Source of the DNA: Comamonadaceae bacterium
Lineage (GTDB): Bacteria; Pseudomonadota; Gammaproteobacteria; Burkholderiales; Burkholderiaceae_C
Reading direction: 5' to 3'
Assembly (NCBI GenBank): GCA_947455145.1
Contig: CANGME010000006.1
Span: 124,001 to 188,000 of the forward strand
Length of the DNA: 64,000 bases
Shown here: in pieces, positions 43,571 through 53,800 of the stretch
How the letters are laid out: every line of letters begins with the position of its first letter
How positions within the stretch are numbered: the first letter of the stretch is position 1
Translations under genes and position numbers: made by a program
Notes under the pieces: model-generated
The model's input: only the letters and a program-made list of their open reading frames with translations
What the model was told of the DNA's origin: nothing
The model's database searches: none

Positions 43571-44859
43571 ACTCACTCCAACTCTTCCTCCCCTGCGCCG
43601 CTGGCGTTGAGGACTTTCTGGCCGCCGAAGTGCACGCCCTCACTGGCTTGCAAGGCCAAGACCTGCTCACGCGCCGGGGCGGCGTGCTGGCCACGGCCTC
43701 TTGGCGCGACGCCATGCTGCTCAACCTGCATTGCCGTTTGGCCCAGCGCGTGCTGGTGCAGCTCTCTTACGGCGAGTACCGGACTGAGCAAGACCTCTAC
43801 CGCGCAGCCTCAGAGGTGGCGTGGGAGATATGGTTCACCCCCAAGCAGACGATCAAGGTGGAAGTGACCGCCCAGCACAGCCCGCTGACCTCGCTCAACT
43901 TCGCCGCGCTCAAGATTAAAGACGCGGTGTGCGACCGTTTCCGTGACAAACGCGGTGCGCGTCCCGACGTGGACACCCAGTGGCCCGACGTGCGCCTCTA
44001 CGCCCACCTGACCACCGACACGCTCTCCCTCTACATCGACACCTCAGGCGAGCCGCTGTTCAAGCGCGGCTGGCGCGAGGACAAGGGCGAAGCCCCGCTG
44101 AAGGAAACCCTGGCAGCGGCCATGATCGCCGCCTGCGGCTGGGCCGAAGGCGAAGACGATTTGCTGCCCTTGTATGACCCCTGCTGCGGCAGCGGCACCA
44201 TCGCCATCGAGGCCGCGCAAATCGCCTGCAACATCGCGGCGGGCTCACTGCGCCGCTTTGCCTTTGAGAAGATGCTGCCCTACCAGCCCCACGTCTGGAC
44301 GGCGCTAAAGCAAGAGGCCGACAGCCAAGTGGTCAAGCCCGAGCCCGGCCAAGCGCCGCTGGTGTTTGGCAGCGATGTGTCGCACCGCATGGTGGACTTT
44401 GCCCAGCGCAATGCGCAGCGGGCTGGCGTGGCCGATGTGATCGAGTTTCGCGGTGGCGACGCCTTGCAGCGCTTACCGCCATCCGATGTGCCGGGTGTGA
44501 TGCTGATCAACCCACCGTATGGCGAGCGCATTGCCGTGGCCGGTGTAGCGGGCGTTTCAGGTGCTGAGCAAGGCGCAAGAAGTGGCGCTCGGGAAGAAGC
44601 CCATACCGAAGACGGCGGCGAGTTCTTCAGCCAGCTCGCGACGCACTGGAAGAAAAATTACAGCGGCTGGACGGCGTGGGTGCTCACCCCCGACTTGAAG
44701 CTGCCCAGCAAAATGCGCCTGAAAGAATCGCGCCGCGTGCCGATGTGGAACGGCCCGCTGGAATGCCGCTTGTTCAAGTTCGACATGGTCAAGGGCTCTG
44801 CGCGGGGAAAAGGGGGTCAGACCCCAATTCAGGACAATCACCTCAACGGCGACTCATAA
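43567..44859 (+). CDS. THUMP-domain 23S rRNA guanine methyltransferase (RlmL-like)
   Basis: A 430-residue SAM-dependent methyltransferase: N-terminal ferredoxin-like/THUMP region (about 1-155) and a Rossmann domain with DPCCGSGTIAIEAAQIACN (near 205) and the catalytic NPPYGER. It corresponds to the RlmL half of E. coli RlmKL, which makes m2G2445; the RlmK half is absent. The GTG start overlaps the rpoN stop. The last about 20 residues (from GKGGQTPIQDNH) come from an inverted repeat (44803-44895) and look like a read-through extension. Confidence 0.9.
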   Translation: MNSLQLFLPCAAGVEDFLAAEVHALTGLQGQDLLTRRGGVLATASWRDAMLLNLHCRLAQRVLVQLSYGEYRTEQDLYRAASEVAWEIWFTPKQTIKVEVTAQHSPLTSLNFAALKIKDAVCDRFRDKRGARPDVDTQWPDVRLYAHLTTDTLSLYIDTSGEPLFKRGWREDKGEAPLKETLAAAMIAACGWAEGEDDLLPLYDPCCGSGTIAIEAAQIACNIAAGSLRRFAFEKMLPYQPHVWTALKQEADSQVVKPEPGQAPLVFGSDVSHRMVDFAQRNAQRAGVADVIEFRGGDALQRLPPSDVPGVMLINPPYGERIAVAGVAGVSGAEQGARSGAREEAHTEDGGEFFSQLATHWKKNYSGWTAWVLTPDLKLPSKMRLKESRRVPMWNGPLECRLFKFDMVKGSARGKGGQTPIQDNHLNGDS

Positions 44860-44895
44860 GGCGAACGAAATTGGGTTCTGACCCCCTTTTCCCCG
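44803..44895. repeat. 27-bp inverted repeat spanning two gene ends
   Basis: The left arm 44803-44829 (CGGGGAAAAGGGGGTCAGAC then CCCAATT) and right arm 44869-44895 are inverted copies with one mismatch, around a 39-base centre. The centre holds the stop codon of the methyltransferase gene; the right arm supplies the only plausible start of the PIN gene. Each arm also contains a smaller GGGGTC/GACCCC palindrome. Confidence 0.85.
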
Positions 44896-45290
44896 TCGTC
44901 ATCGACACCAACGTCGTCCTGGACTTATTCGTCTTCAACGACCTAGCCTGTGCGCCATTGAAACAAGCCCTTGCCGACGGGCAATACCACTGGATCGCCA
45001 CCCTGCCCATGCGCGAAGAGCTGGCGCGGGTGCTGGCCTATCCTAAGATCATCCCGCGTCTGGCGTATTACCAACGCAGTGAAGAAGAAGTGCTGGCCCA
45101 GTTTGACCACCACGTGCAACTCATGCCCGTCGCCCCCAGGGCGCCGCTGCGCTGCGCAGATGCAGATGACCAGTGCTTTATTGACTTGGCGGTGCAGCAC
45201 CAAGCCCTGCTCTTGAGCAAGGATGGTGCGGTGCTTTCAATGGCTAAGCGGCTTGTAGCGCACGGTGTGTGTGCGCAAGCTGCTTTTTAG
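44871..45290 (+). CDS. PIN-domain toxin-like ribonuclease
   Basis: A PIN-family protein of about 139 residues. The acidic triad positions are visible in VIDTNVVLDLF, REELARVL and DADDQCFIDLA, followed by LLLSKDGAVL, as in VapC-like nucleases. No antitoxin gene adjoins. The start is uncertain: there is no ATG or GTG near the domain, and the TTG at 44871 lies inside the right arm of an inverted repeat. The repeat may have replaced the original 5' end, so the gene may be poorly expressed or dead. It overlaps the convergent FAH-family gene by four bases. Confidence 0.75.
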   Translation: MGSDPLFPVVIDTNVVLDLFVFNDLACAPLKQALADGQYHWIATLPMREELARVLAYPKIIPRLAYYQRSEEEVLAQFDHHVQLMPVAPRAPLRCADADDQCFIDLAVQHQALLLSKDGAVLSMAKRLVAHGVCAQAAF

Positions 45291-46159
45291 ACTTCGTCCG
45301 CAATCGTACTCGTCAAAATGCCGATGCCGTCCACCTCGATCTCGCACACATCGCCAGGGGCCATCCACACTGGGGGTGTGCGGGCATAGCCCACGCCTGC
45401 GGGCGTGCCGGTGATGATCACGTCACCGGGTTCCAGCGTCATGCACTCGGTGATGATAACCAGGGCCTCAACCACGTTCCACAGGAACAGCCCAGTGTTG
45501 GAGTCCTGCATGATTTTGCCGTTCAGGCGCGATTGAATGCGCAGGCCTGCTGCACCGGGGGGCAGCTCGTCCGGCGTGACCAGCCAAGGGCCAAACGGGC
45601 CGCTGCCGTCGAAGTTTTTACCGATGGTCCACTGGTTGGTCTTGCGCTGGTAGTCGCGCAGGCTGCCGTCGTTGAAGCAGGAGTAACCGGCCACGCAGTC
45701 CAGGGCGTTCTCAGCCGTCAAGTGGCGGGCTTTCTTGCCAATCACCACCGCCAGTTCGGCTTCGTAGTCCAGCTTGTGCGAAGCTTTGGGGCGAATGATC
45801 GGCTCGTTATGGCCGATCATGGAGGTCGCACCGCGCAGGAAGAAGCTGGGGTACTCAGGGCGGGCATGGCCACCTTCTGCGGCGTGGTCAGCGTAGTTCA
45901 AACCCAGGCACACAATCTTGCCAGGGCGCGGCACCAGGGGCAAAAACTTCACACCGGCCATAGGCTTAACTGCCGAGGCGGGGGCCTTTGCTGCTGCGTC
46001 TTTGGCGGCAGCCAAACCACCGGGCTGGGCCAACAGGGTAGTCATGTCGGTGGTCAGCGCGGGCGCTGCCAAGGTGAGGTCGATGAACTCTTTGGCGGAA
46101 GCGTCTTTGAGGACGCCAATACGGGCTTGGCCCTGCTCTTCAAAACTGATCAAACGCAT
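45287..46159 (-). CDS. Fumarylacetoacetate hydrolase family protein
   Basis: A 290-residue FAH-fold enzyme. The metal-binding core is recognisable in DYEAELAVVIGKKAR (Glu ligands) with preceding CLGLNYADHAAEGG, and downstream IITGTPAGVGYARTPP. Family members hydrolyse or decarboxylate acylpyruvates in aromatic and sugar-acid breakdown, or act on oxaloacetate; the substrate is not apparent. It ends a four-gene minus-strand cluster with a deacetylase, a Bug protein and an FMN enzyme. Confidence 0.92.
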   Translation of the reverse strand: MRLISFEEQGQARIGVLKDASAKEFIDLTLAAPALTTDMTTLLAQPGGLAAAKDAAAKAPASAVKPMAGVKFLPLVPRPGKIVCLGLNYADHAAEGGHARPEYPSFFLRGATSMIGHNEPIIRPKASHKLDYEAELAVVIGKKARHLTAENALDCVAGYSCFNDGSLRDYQRKTNQWTIGKNFDGSGPFGPWLVTPDELPPGAAGLRIQSRLNGKIMQDSNTGLFLWNVVEALVIITECMTLEPGDVIITGTPAGVGYARTPPVWMAPGDVCEIEVDGIGILTSTIADEV

Positions 46160-46227
46160 GACAATTTCCTTGGTGGTGAACAAACAAACGAGGGTGAAAT
46201 TTTAACGGCCTGGCAACACTAGGCCTT

Positions 46228-47856
46228 TTACAGCATAAAGCTGTGCGCACTGGCCTGTGGCCAATTGCGTTGGTAGATGTGGGGCAGTCCGCTCAAATCG
46301 GATTGCAACAAAATTCCGTCTTCCATCTGGGTCAGGATCAGTTGCCCTAGGGACTGCACTTTGTGGTCGCTGGAGCGGCGCACGATGTGGTGTGCCGTGA
46401 TCTGGTTCGGGTGGTCAAGCCCGGCCGCCTGCACCAGTTCCTTGAGTGCCTTGAGAGTGCCCTGATGGAAGTGGAGCACGCGCTCGGTCTTGTCACCCAC
46501 CACCAGAGACTGCTGGCGCAGCGGGTCTTGCGTGGAGACGCCGGTCGGGCATTGGCCAGTGTGACAGGTCTGGGCCTGTAGACAGCCCAGCGCAAACATA
46601 AAGCCGCGCGCACTGTTGCACCAGTCGGCCCCCAGAGCCATCAGGCGCGCAATGTCAAAAGCGCTGATCACCTTGCCTGCGCAGCCCACGCGAATCTTGT
46701 CGCGCAGTCCCACACCGCGCAGCGTGTTGTGCACCAGAAGCAGCCCTTCTTGCAGGGGGGAACCCACATGGTCGGTGAACTCCAACGGGGCCGCGCCCGT
46801 GCCGCCTTCAGCCCCATCCACCACAATGAAGTCGGGCGTGATGCCGGTGTGTTGCATGGCCTTGACCATGGCAAACCACTCCCAGGGGTGGCCAATGCAC
46901 AGCTTGAAGCCGGTCGGCTTGCCGCCTGAGAGTTCACGCAGGCGTTTGATGAACTGCATCATCTCAACAGGCGTTGAAAACGCGCTGTGTGAGGACGGTG
47001 AAATGCAGTCCACCCCCATTGGCACGCCTCGGGCCTGGGCAATCTCGGGCGTCACTTTGGGGCCTGGCAACACGCCACCGTGGCCGGGCTTGGCCCCTTG
47101 GCTGAGCTTGAGCTCGATCATTCGCACCTGGGGTGTGCAAGCATTGGCCACAAACTTTTCTTCGTTGAAGCTGCCATCTGCGTTGCGGCAACCAAAGTAG
47201 CCCGAGCCGATCTCCCAAATCAAATCCCCCCCATGCTGGCGGTGGTGCACAGAGATGGAGCCCTCCCCCGTGTCATGCGCAAAGCTACCCCGCTTGGCCC
47301 CCGCATTCAGCGCCAGAATGGCGTTGGCACTGAGCGCGCCAAAACTCATGGCCGAGATGTTGAAGACGCTGGCCTCATAGGGCTGTGCCGTGCTGGCCCC
47401 AATGGTGACGCGAAAGTCGTGCGAGGCAATCTGGGTCGGCACTATGGAGTGGTTGATCCACTCGTAGCCCTGCGCCTGCACATCGAGCTGGGTGCCAAAC
47501 GGGCGCTTGTCCGAGTCACCCTTGGCGCGCTGATAGACGAGTGAGCGCTGAGCCCGTGAGAATGGCGTGGTCTCGTTGTCGCTCTCGATGAAGTACTGCC
47601 GAATCTCGGGCCGGATGAACTCCAGCATGAAGCGCAAGTGGCCAATGATGGGGTAGTTGCGCAACACCGAGCGCCGGGTCTGCCGCAGGTCGTACACACC
47701 CACACCCGTTAGCAGCCCAAAGACCAGCGCGCAGACGGTTGCCTCTGACGCCACGCCCGTACTTAGCCTGGCCAGCAGACTTAGCCCCAAGCCCAACACA
47801 CACAGGCCAAAGACGGTGTAGCGAATGGGAAAGAAGGTGTTGAGGTAGTTCAGCAT
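46228..47856 (-). CDS. FMN-binding glutamate synthase-like protein
   Basis: A 542-residue protein with one or two membrane helices at the N-terminus (about 10-55) and a TIM-barrel domain like the FMN/Fe-S half of glutamate synthase. Blocks are FNISAMSFGALSANAILALN (near 168), AKPGHGGVLPGPKVTPEIAQ (near 252), VDGAEGGTGAAP and the Cys cluster CLQAQTCHTGQCPTGV that would hold a [3Fe-4S] centre. The glutaminase domain is missing, so it is not a complete GltB. Its true reaction is unknown. Confidence 0.9.
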   Translation of the reverse strand: MLNYLNTFFPIRYTVFGLCVLGLGLSLLARLSTGVASEATVCALVFGLLTGVGVYDLRQTRRSVLRNYPIIGHLRFMLEFIRPEIRQYFIESDNETTPFSRAQRSLVYQRAKGDSDKRPFGTQLDVQAQGYEWINHSIVPTQIASHDFRVTIGASTAQPYEASVFNISAMSFGALSANAILALNAGAKRGSFAHDTGEGSISVHHRQHGGDLIWEIGSGYFGCRNADGSFNEEKFVANACTPQVRMIELKLSQGAKPGHGGVLPGPKVTPEIAQARGVPMGVDCISPSSHSAFSTPVEMMQFIKRLRELSGGKPTGFKLCIGHPWEWFAMVKAMQHTGITPDFIVVDGAEGGTGAAPLEFTDHVGSPLQEGLLLVHNTLRGVGLRDKIRVGCAGKVISAFDIARLMALGADWCNSARGFMFALGCLQAQTCHTGQCPTGVSTQDPLRQQSLVVGDKTERVLHFHQGTLKALKELVQAAGLDHPNQITAHHIVRRSSDHKVQSLGQLILTQMEDGILLQSDLSGLPHIYQRNWPQASAHSFML

Positions 47857-47871
47857 GGCGGTATTAACCGC

Positions 47872-48897
47872 TTACTCAGCGCTGGCCCCGGTTTCTTTGA
47901 CCACTTTGGCCCACTTTAGTAACTCGGCCTTGAGGTACTGCGCAGAGTGATCGACGGAGCCACCCACAGACTCAAAACCCACGCCTGCCAGCCGAGTCTG
48001 GAACTCGGGCTGTTGCAGAATTTTTTCAATTTCGGTGTTCAGGCGCTGCACCACGTCAGCAGGCGTTTTGCTGGGCGCAAACACGCCCACCCAGGTGTAG
48101 TCCTCAAAGCCGGGAAAGCCCGACTCGGCCACGGTGGGCACGTCGGGCAGCGAGGCCACCCGCTTGGCGCTGGTCACGGCCAGCGCACGCACCTTGCCGC
48201 CTTTGATCAGCTCTACCGCTGGAGGCAGGGCCACGCTGGCCAACTCGACCTGCCCGCCCATCACGGCGTTGGCAGCGGGGCTGCCGCCCTGAAACGGGAT
48301 GTGGGTCACATTGACCTTGGCCAGCACCTTGAACAGGTACTCGGCCGTGAGGTGGGGGGATGTACCCGCGCCTGCTGTGCCGTAGTTAAGCTTGCCGGAC
48401 TTGGCCTCGGTCAGCGCTTCTTGCAGCGTCTTGGGTTTGATGCCGGGGTAGGCCAGCAAGATGTTGGGGCTGGAGGCGACCATGCTGGCCAGGGTGAAGT
48501 CTTTCTCAGCGTCGAAACTCTGTTTTTTGGACAGGGCGGCGTTGACGGCAAAGGACGTGGTGGTGACCATCAGCGTGTAGCCATCGGGCGCTGCCTTGGC
48601 CACCAAGCCGCTGGTGACGTTGCCGCCTGCGCCCGCTTTGTTCTCCACCACGACGGGTTGGCCCAGCACATCCGAAAGCCGTTGCCCCAGCAGGCGCGCA
48701 ATGATGTCAGCCGGGCCACCAGGGGCAAAGGCTACGACGAATTTGATGGGCTTGTTAGGGTAGGGCCCGGCCTGCGCGTGGGCCACGCCTGAGAAAGACA
48801 GCACAAGGGATGCCGCCGCTGCGAGCAGGGTGCGGCGGTGCTGGCCTAGTCTGTGTGTCGTGGTGTTGGTCATGGCCCTTGTCATGAGGTTCTTCAT
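47872..48897 (-). CDS. Tripartite tricarboxylate transporter substrate-binding protein (Bug family)
   Basis: A 341-residue periplasmic binding protein with signal HRRTLLAAAASLVLSFSGVA ending AHAQ and the mature family start YPNKPIKFVVAFAPGGPADI. As with the copy at 31287, no TctA/TctB partners are nearby. It shares the overall TctC pattern with that gene but is clearly divergent. The ATG at 48897 overlaps the deacetylase stop; an ATG at 48873 is an alternative that still keeps the signal peptide. It may bind the compound processed by the neighbouring enzymes. Confidence 0.92.
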   Translation of the reverse strand: MKNLMTRAMTNTTTHRLGQHRRTLLAAAASLVLSFSGVAHAQAGPYPNKPIKFVVAFAPGGPADIIARLLGQRLSDVLGQPVVVENKAGAGGNVTSGLVAKAAPDGYTLMVTTTSFAVNAALSKKQSFDAEKDFTLASMVASSPNILLAYPGIKPKTLQEALTEAKSGKLNYGTAGAGTSPHLTAEYLFKVLAKVNVTHIPFQGGSPAANAVMGGQVELASVALPPAVELIKGGKVRALAVTSAKRVASLPDVPTVAESGFPGFEDYTWVGVFAPSKTPADVVQRLNTEIEKILQQPEFQTRLAGVGFESVGGSVDHSAQYLKAELLKWAKVVKETGASAE

Positions 48898-49766
48898 GCC
48901 GTTTGGGCCAACACATAATCGGCCATTTCTTTACGCGTGCAGACCCAGACCTCAGGGTGTTTTGTCACGATGGCCATGATCTCGTCATAGACCCAGGCCC
49001 CGGACGGTCGCCCCAGCACATGGGTGTGGGCTGTCACGTCCAGCATCAACGGTGCGGCCTCGCGTTGCATGGCGGCCAGGGTGTCGGTGAAGGTGTCGAG
49101 CATGTGGCGCGGCGCGTGGCCGTAGCGGATGCAGGTGGGCAGGTCGTTCACGTCCATGGTGAGCGGTATGCCCACGATGCGCTTCCCCGCGAAGTCCATC
49201 ACATAGGGTCGGTCGTCGTCGTTACAGTCGCCGTGGTGGGTGTAGCCCGCCTCGGCCAGCAGTTGCGAGGTGATGGCGCTGCCCGTGCCGCGCGGGCTGA
49301 TCCAGCCGACCGGTTTGACACCGGCCACGAGGGTCAAAATTTCATCGTTGCGGCGCAGGTTCTCGCGCTCTTGTTCCTCATTGAAGTACACCGGGATCAC
49401 GTCCATGCCCCAGGAGTGGTTGACGATCTCATGGCCACGCACGCGCAGGTCGCGCACCGTGGCAGGCTCGCGTTCGGCCAGCACGCCGTTGACCATGATG
49501 CTGGTCTTGACGCCGTGTTTGTCAGCGATGTCTGCCAGCCGGTGAATGCCGCGCACGGCGCCAAACGATGCCCAGGAGTGGGCGTTGGTGTCAAAAAAAC
49601 CCGGCTTCAACACATTGCCCATGGGGCCAATGCCCGGTGCTTGACCGTCGGACCAAGCCTCGTAGGCGATATTGAAAATAATCGCCAATTGGCGCCCACC
49701 CGGCCAGCGAAAGCTGTCGTCGAGGCGGGTGATCTTGGGTTGGGTCTTGGGTGTGAGGGTTGTCAT
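48894..49766 (-). CDS. Polysaccharide deacetylase (NodB/PuuE-like) family protein
   Basis: A 290-residue protein with the NodB (CE4) fold. The GHEIVNHSWGMD block (near 110) contains the His used in the metal site, and GVKPVGWISPRGTGSAITSQ (near 148) the substrate region. The organisation resembles PuuE-type cytoplasmic amidohydrolases (allantoinase-like) rather than exported deacetylases, and no signal peptide is present. With the downstream FAH and Bug genes it suggests breakdown of an amide or N-containing compound; this is inference. Confidence 0.87.
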   Translation of the reverse strand: MTTLTPKTQPKITRLDDSFRWPGGRQLAIIFNIAYEAWSDGQAPGIGPMGNVLKPGFFDTNAHSWASFGAVRGIHRLADIADKHGVKTSIMVNGVLAEREPATVRDLRVRGHEIVNHSWGMDVIPVYFNEEQERENLRRNDEILTLVAGVKPVGWISPRGTGSAITSQLLAEAGYTHHGDCNDDDRPYVMDFAGKRIVGIPLTMDVNDLPTCIRYGHAPRHMLDTFTDTLAAMQREAAPLMLDVTAHTHVLGRPSGAWVYDEIMAIVTKHPEVWVCTRKEMADYVLAQTA

Positions 49767-49803
49767 GAATAAATAGTAGTCGATAAAAACTAAAATCTAA
49801 CCT

Positions 49804-50649
49804 ATGAAAAACCCACCCCTTGACGATCAAACCACCGACGATGCTGAGCTTGACATCGGCCTCGCCCCCGAAGTTTTCGACCGGCTCGATGAGATCCTGG
49901 ACGAGCTGCGCACCCGCTACGACGAAACCCCGCAGTGGGAGTTTTGCGAAGGCTTCATGGCCGCACTGATCTGCTGCCGTCGCCTGATCCCGGCCAGTGA
50001 ATACCTGCCCGTGTTGCTGGGCCTGGGGGATGAAGCCCTGCCGGGCGAAGTGACAACAAGCGCCGAAGAAGAAGGCTCGTTTGCCGACGCCGCCCAGGCC
50101 GCCGAATTCATGTCGCTGTGGATGCAGCGCTGGAATGAGATTGCCACCTCGCTCGATGCCGATGTGAAGTCACTCGAAGACGAAGCCGCCTACAACCCCG
50201 AGGTGATGGACGTGCGCGGTGGCGTGGCCGCCTTGCCCCCCGAGGCGCAAGCGGACATGGCCGATGAAATACTGCCCTCATTCGCCCAAGTCTGGGCGCT
50301 GGGTTTTATGTTTGCAGTAGAAAACTGGCCCGAAGAGTGGGCCCCGCCGCGCGACAAAGAGGCCGCCGAGGCCTTGAACGACGCGCTGGAGTCCATCGTC
50401 AGCTTAACGGAAGACGACGAAGACGAGCCCGAGATTTCCGTATTCAGCGACGACGGCCCTCCCTCGGTGAGCCTAGCCCGTTTGAATGCTTTTGGCGATG
50501 CGATTTGGGCGGTGTACGACTTGCGCGAGATCTGGCGCAGCATTGGTCCGCGCGTTGAGACCGTGTACCGCGCGCCAACCCCAGGCCGCAATGATGTTTG
50601 CTATTGCGGTAGCGGCAAAAAGTACAAGAAGTGCCACGGGGCGACTTGA
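49804..50649 (+). CDS. YecA/UPF0149 family protein with SEC-C motif
   Basis: A 281-residue acidic, helical protein. The YecA/UPF0149 domain spans about 15-190 ([14 protein letters not shown] near 40-53). The C-terminus is a SEC-C zinc motif, [20 protein letters not shown], with the CXCX8CH ligands. The SEC-C motif is shared with SecA, where it binds zinc and SecB or ribosomes; YecA proteins have no firm function but may interact with ribosomes. It diverges from the deacetylase gene with only 37 AT-rich bases between. Confidence 0.9.
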   Translation: MKNPPLDDQTTDDAELDIGLAPEVFDRLDEILDELRTRYDETPQWEFCEGFMAALICCRRLIPASEYLPVLLGLGDEALPGEVTTSAEEEGSFADAAQAAEFMSLWMQRWNEIATSLDADVKSLEDEAAYNPEVMDVRGGVAALPPEAQADMADEILPSFAQVWALGFMFAVENWPEEWAPPRDKEAAEALNDALESIVSLTEDDEDEPEISVFSDDGPPSVSLARLNAFGDAIWAVYDLREIWRSIGPRVETVYRAPTPGRNDVCYCGSGKKYKKCHGAT

Positions 50650-50725
50650 GTTCTGTAGTCAGTAATTCACGATTCCGACGGGGTTTTGTATGCCACTCAC
50701 CCCAAGCGCCTCCATCACAACGTTC

Positions 50726-50751
50726 GTCATCCCCGTGAAGGCGGGAATGAC
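50726..50751. repeat. Short palindromic REP-like element
   Basis: GTCATCCCCGTGAAGGCGGG plus AATGAC forms a hairpin with GTCAT/ATGAC ends and a CCCG/CGGG inner stem. It belongs to the widespread type of GTCATTCCCGCnnnnGCGGGAATGAC elements. It lies in the 205-base gap after the YecA-like gene and the RND pump gene, which are convergent, and could work as a terminator. Confidence 0.6.
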
Positions 50752-50854
50752 GGGAGGGACAGCCGCGGAGCTGAGTGCGCCGCCGGCCTGATCCCTTACA
50801 AGCGCTCCCTTAAAACCCAAACGCACAAACCAACCCACAACAAGAGCCGAAGAC

Positions 50855-53800
50855 TCAAGCCCGTTCGCGCACCAAGTCCACCACCGGCGCGGGTGCGGCC
50901 ACAGCAACAGGATGTGCAGCGACAGGCGGTGTCAAGTGCAGCACTTCGCCACTCGTGTATTCCGAAATATCTAACGGCCCATTGCCTGCCCAACGATCCA
51001 GGTAGAGGTAAATCACTGGGGTGATGTACAGCGTGATGGCCTGTGAGAACACCAGGCCACCCACCACAGCGATACCCAGCGGCGCACGCAGCTCAGCACC
51101 GGCACCCAGTCCCAGAGCGATGGGCAAGGCACCCATCAACGCGGCCAGGGTCGTCATCATGATCGGGCGAAAGCGCAGTACGCAGGCTTGACGTATTGCC
51201 TCCTCCGGCGACATGCCCTTGTTACGTTGTGCATCCAGTGCAAAGTCGATCATCATGATGGCATTTTTCTTGACGATACCGATCAGCATCAATATGCCGA
51301 TGGTGGCAATCAACGTCAGCTCGATCTTGAAGAACCACAAAAACACCAATGCACCCACAGCAGCTGAGGGCAAGCCCGCCAGAATGGTGAGCGGGTGAAT
51401 GTAGCTCTCGTACAGCACACCCAGCAGCACATAGATCACGGCCAATGCAGCCAAGATCAATACCAACTGGCTGGACTGCGACCCTTGGAACACCGCCGCA
51501 TCACCACCGTAGCTGGTGATGATGGAGGCGGGCAGGCGCAGCTCTTCAGTGAACTTGCTAATTTTGGTTGTTGCATCCCCTAGGGGTACATCGGGAGCCA
51601 AGTTGAAAGAGATCGTGACGGCCTGCAACTGACCCTGGTGGTTCACCGCCGTGGGGCCAACCGTGCGTTGTACGGTGACCACTGAGGACAAAGGCACCAC
51701 TTGTTGGGTCACGCGTGAGCGCACGTAGATTTTGCTGATGGCGTCTTCAAACTGCCGGTACGCGGTGGGCGCTTCCATGATCACCAAATAGCTGTTGACC
51801 GAGGTGAAAATGGTGGAGATTTGACGGTCGCCAAAGGCGTTGTACAGGCCATTGCGGATATCTTGCATGGTGATACCCAGCGCACCGGCCTTGTCGCGGT
51901 CCACCTTCACATTGGCTTGCAGGCCGCTGAGCTGGGAGTCACTGGTGACGTCGCGGAAGTTGTTGTCCGCACGCATTTTTTGCTGCATCTTGAGCGACCA
52001 TTCGTTCAAAGACTCAGCGCTCACGCTTTGCATCACATATTGGTAGCGGCTCTTGCTGACCTTGCCGCCGAGCTGCAAGTTTTGCACGGGCCGCATGTAA
52101 ACGGCAAAGCCTGGCATGCGCACTTTGTTGCGGATGCGCTCAACAATCTTGGACATCTTGTCGCGCTGGTTTTGTGGCTTGAGCACAATGAACATGCGCC
52201 CGATGCTCACCGGCTGCGGGTTGTTGGCCGCAGCGCCAATAAAGGAGGACACGTAGGCCACAGCCGGATCATCTTTGACAATGGCAGCTGCGCGGGCTTG
52301 CAGGCGTGACATTTCATCGAAAGAAATGTCTTCGCTGGCCTCAGTGGTGACCTGGATTTGACCCATGTCCTCCTCGGGGAAGAATCCTTTGGGGCTGATG
52401 GTGAAGAGCCATACGGTCAGACCAAAGGTGGCGAAGGCCACGGCCAGCACAAAGCGGCGGTGTTTCAAGGCGATTTCCAGGGTGCTGGCATAGCCGTCCA
52501 ACACGGCTTTGAAGCCGCGCTCAAAGGCGCGGCCCATTGCATTGTCGGGGGGGTGGCCAGCAGGCAAGAAGCGGCTGCACAGCATGGGAACAAGGGTCAG
52601 TGACACCACGGCCGAGACCAGCACGGCCAGTGCCACCACCACGGCAAATTCATGGAACAGCATGCCGATAACACCGGGCATAAAGAAGATGGGGATGAAC
52701 ACGGCCACCAGCGAGACCGAGATGGAGATGATGGTGAAAGCCATTTCCTTGCTGCCCTTGAGCGCAGCTTCCATCGGCGTCATGCCGTCTTCCACGTGGC
52801 GCACGATATTTTCCAGCATCACAATGGCATCGTCCACCACCAAGCCCACCGCCAGGGTGATGCCCAGAAGCGAAATGTTGTTCAAGCTGTAGCCCAGTGG
52901 GTAGAGCAAGGCGATGGCGCCGATCAGTGAGACCGGCAGGCTGAGCGTGGGGATGATGGTGGCCGCTGCGTGGCGCAAGAACAAAAAGATCACCAAAATC
53001 ACCAGAACTACAGTCAGCGCGAGCGAAAGTTTGACGTCGTGAATGGCCTCACGAATCGACAGCGAGCGGTCATTGAGGGGCAGAATTTCAATTGAATCTG
53101 GCAGTTGCTCTTTGAATTGGGGCAAAAGTTTACGGATGGAATCAATCACCTCTACCGTGTTGGCATTGGGCTGGCGCTGAATCGCCAGGATGATGGAGCG
53201 CTGGCCGTTGTAGCTGGCCGCTGTGCGCACCGACTCAAAGCTTTCTTCCACGTTGGCTACGTCGCGTAGCTTGACGATGTTGCCGCCTTTGGTGGAAACC
53301 ACCATGTTTTCAAAATCAACGCCGCGCACCATTTGTTTGTTGGTGGTAATGGTGAGCAACTGGCGTGGACCTTCGAGTGTGCCCAGCGGGGTATTGGAGT
53401 TGCCCGCATTGACGGCGCTGGTGATGTCGTCCATCGCCAAGCCACGTGAGGCCAGGGCGTCAGGGTTGGCCTTGATGCGCACGGCATAACGTTTTTGCCC
53501 AAACACGTTAACCAGGGCCACGCCGTTGGTGGTGGAGATGGTGGGGGCGACCAAGTTCTCCGCGTACTCATTGAGCTCGGACAGGCTCATGGAGGGCGAG
53601 GTCATCGCCACGAAAAGCACCGGTGCATCAGCCGGGTTCACCTTGCGGTAAGACGGCGGGTTGACCATCTCAATGGGCAACTGGCGCTGCGCGCGCAGCA
53701 GGGCCGCTTGCACGTCCACGGCCACCAAGTCGATGTTTTTGTCGGCATTGAACTCCAGCGTTATGTTGGTCGCGCCCAGGATGTTGGTGGAGCTGATGAC

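Noticed and set aside
44871-45290. A complete toxin-antitoxin locus around the PIN gene.
   Set aside because: No antitoxin-like gene lies upstream; the space is taken by the methyltransferase gene and the inverted repeat.
46207-46225. A GGCCT/AGGCC hairpin between the FMN enzyme gene and the FAH gene, considered as a terminator.
   Set aside because: Only five pairs, and followed on the minus strand by GTTAAAATTT rather than a T run; the genes are probably co-transcribed.
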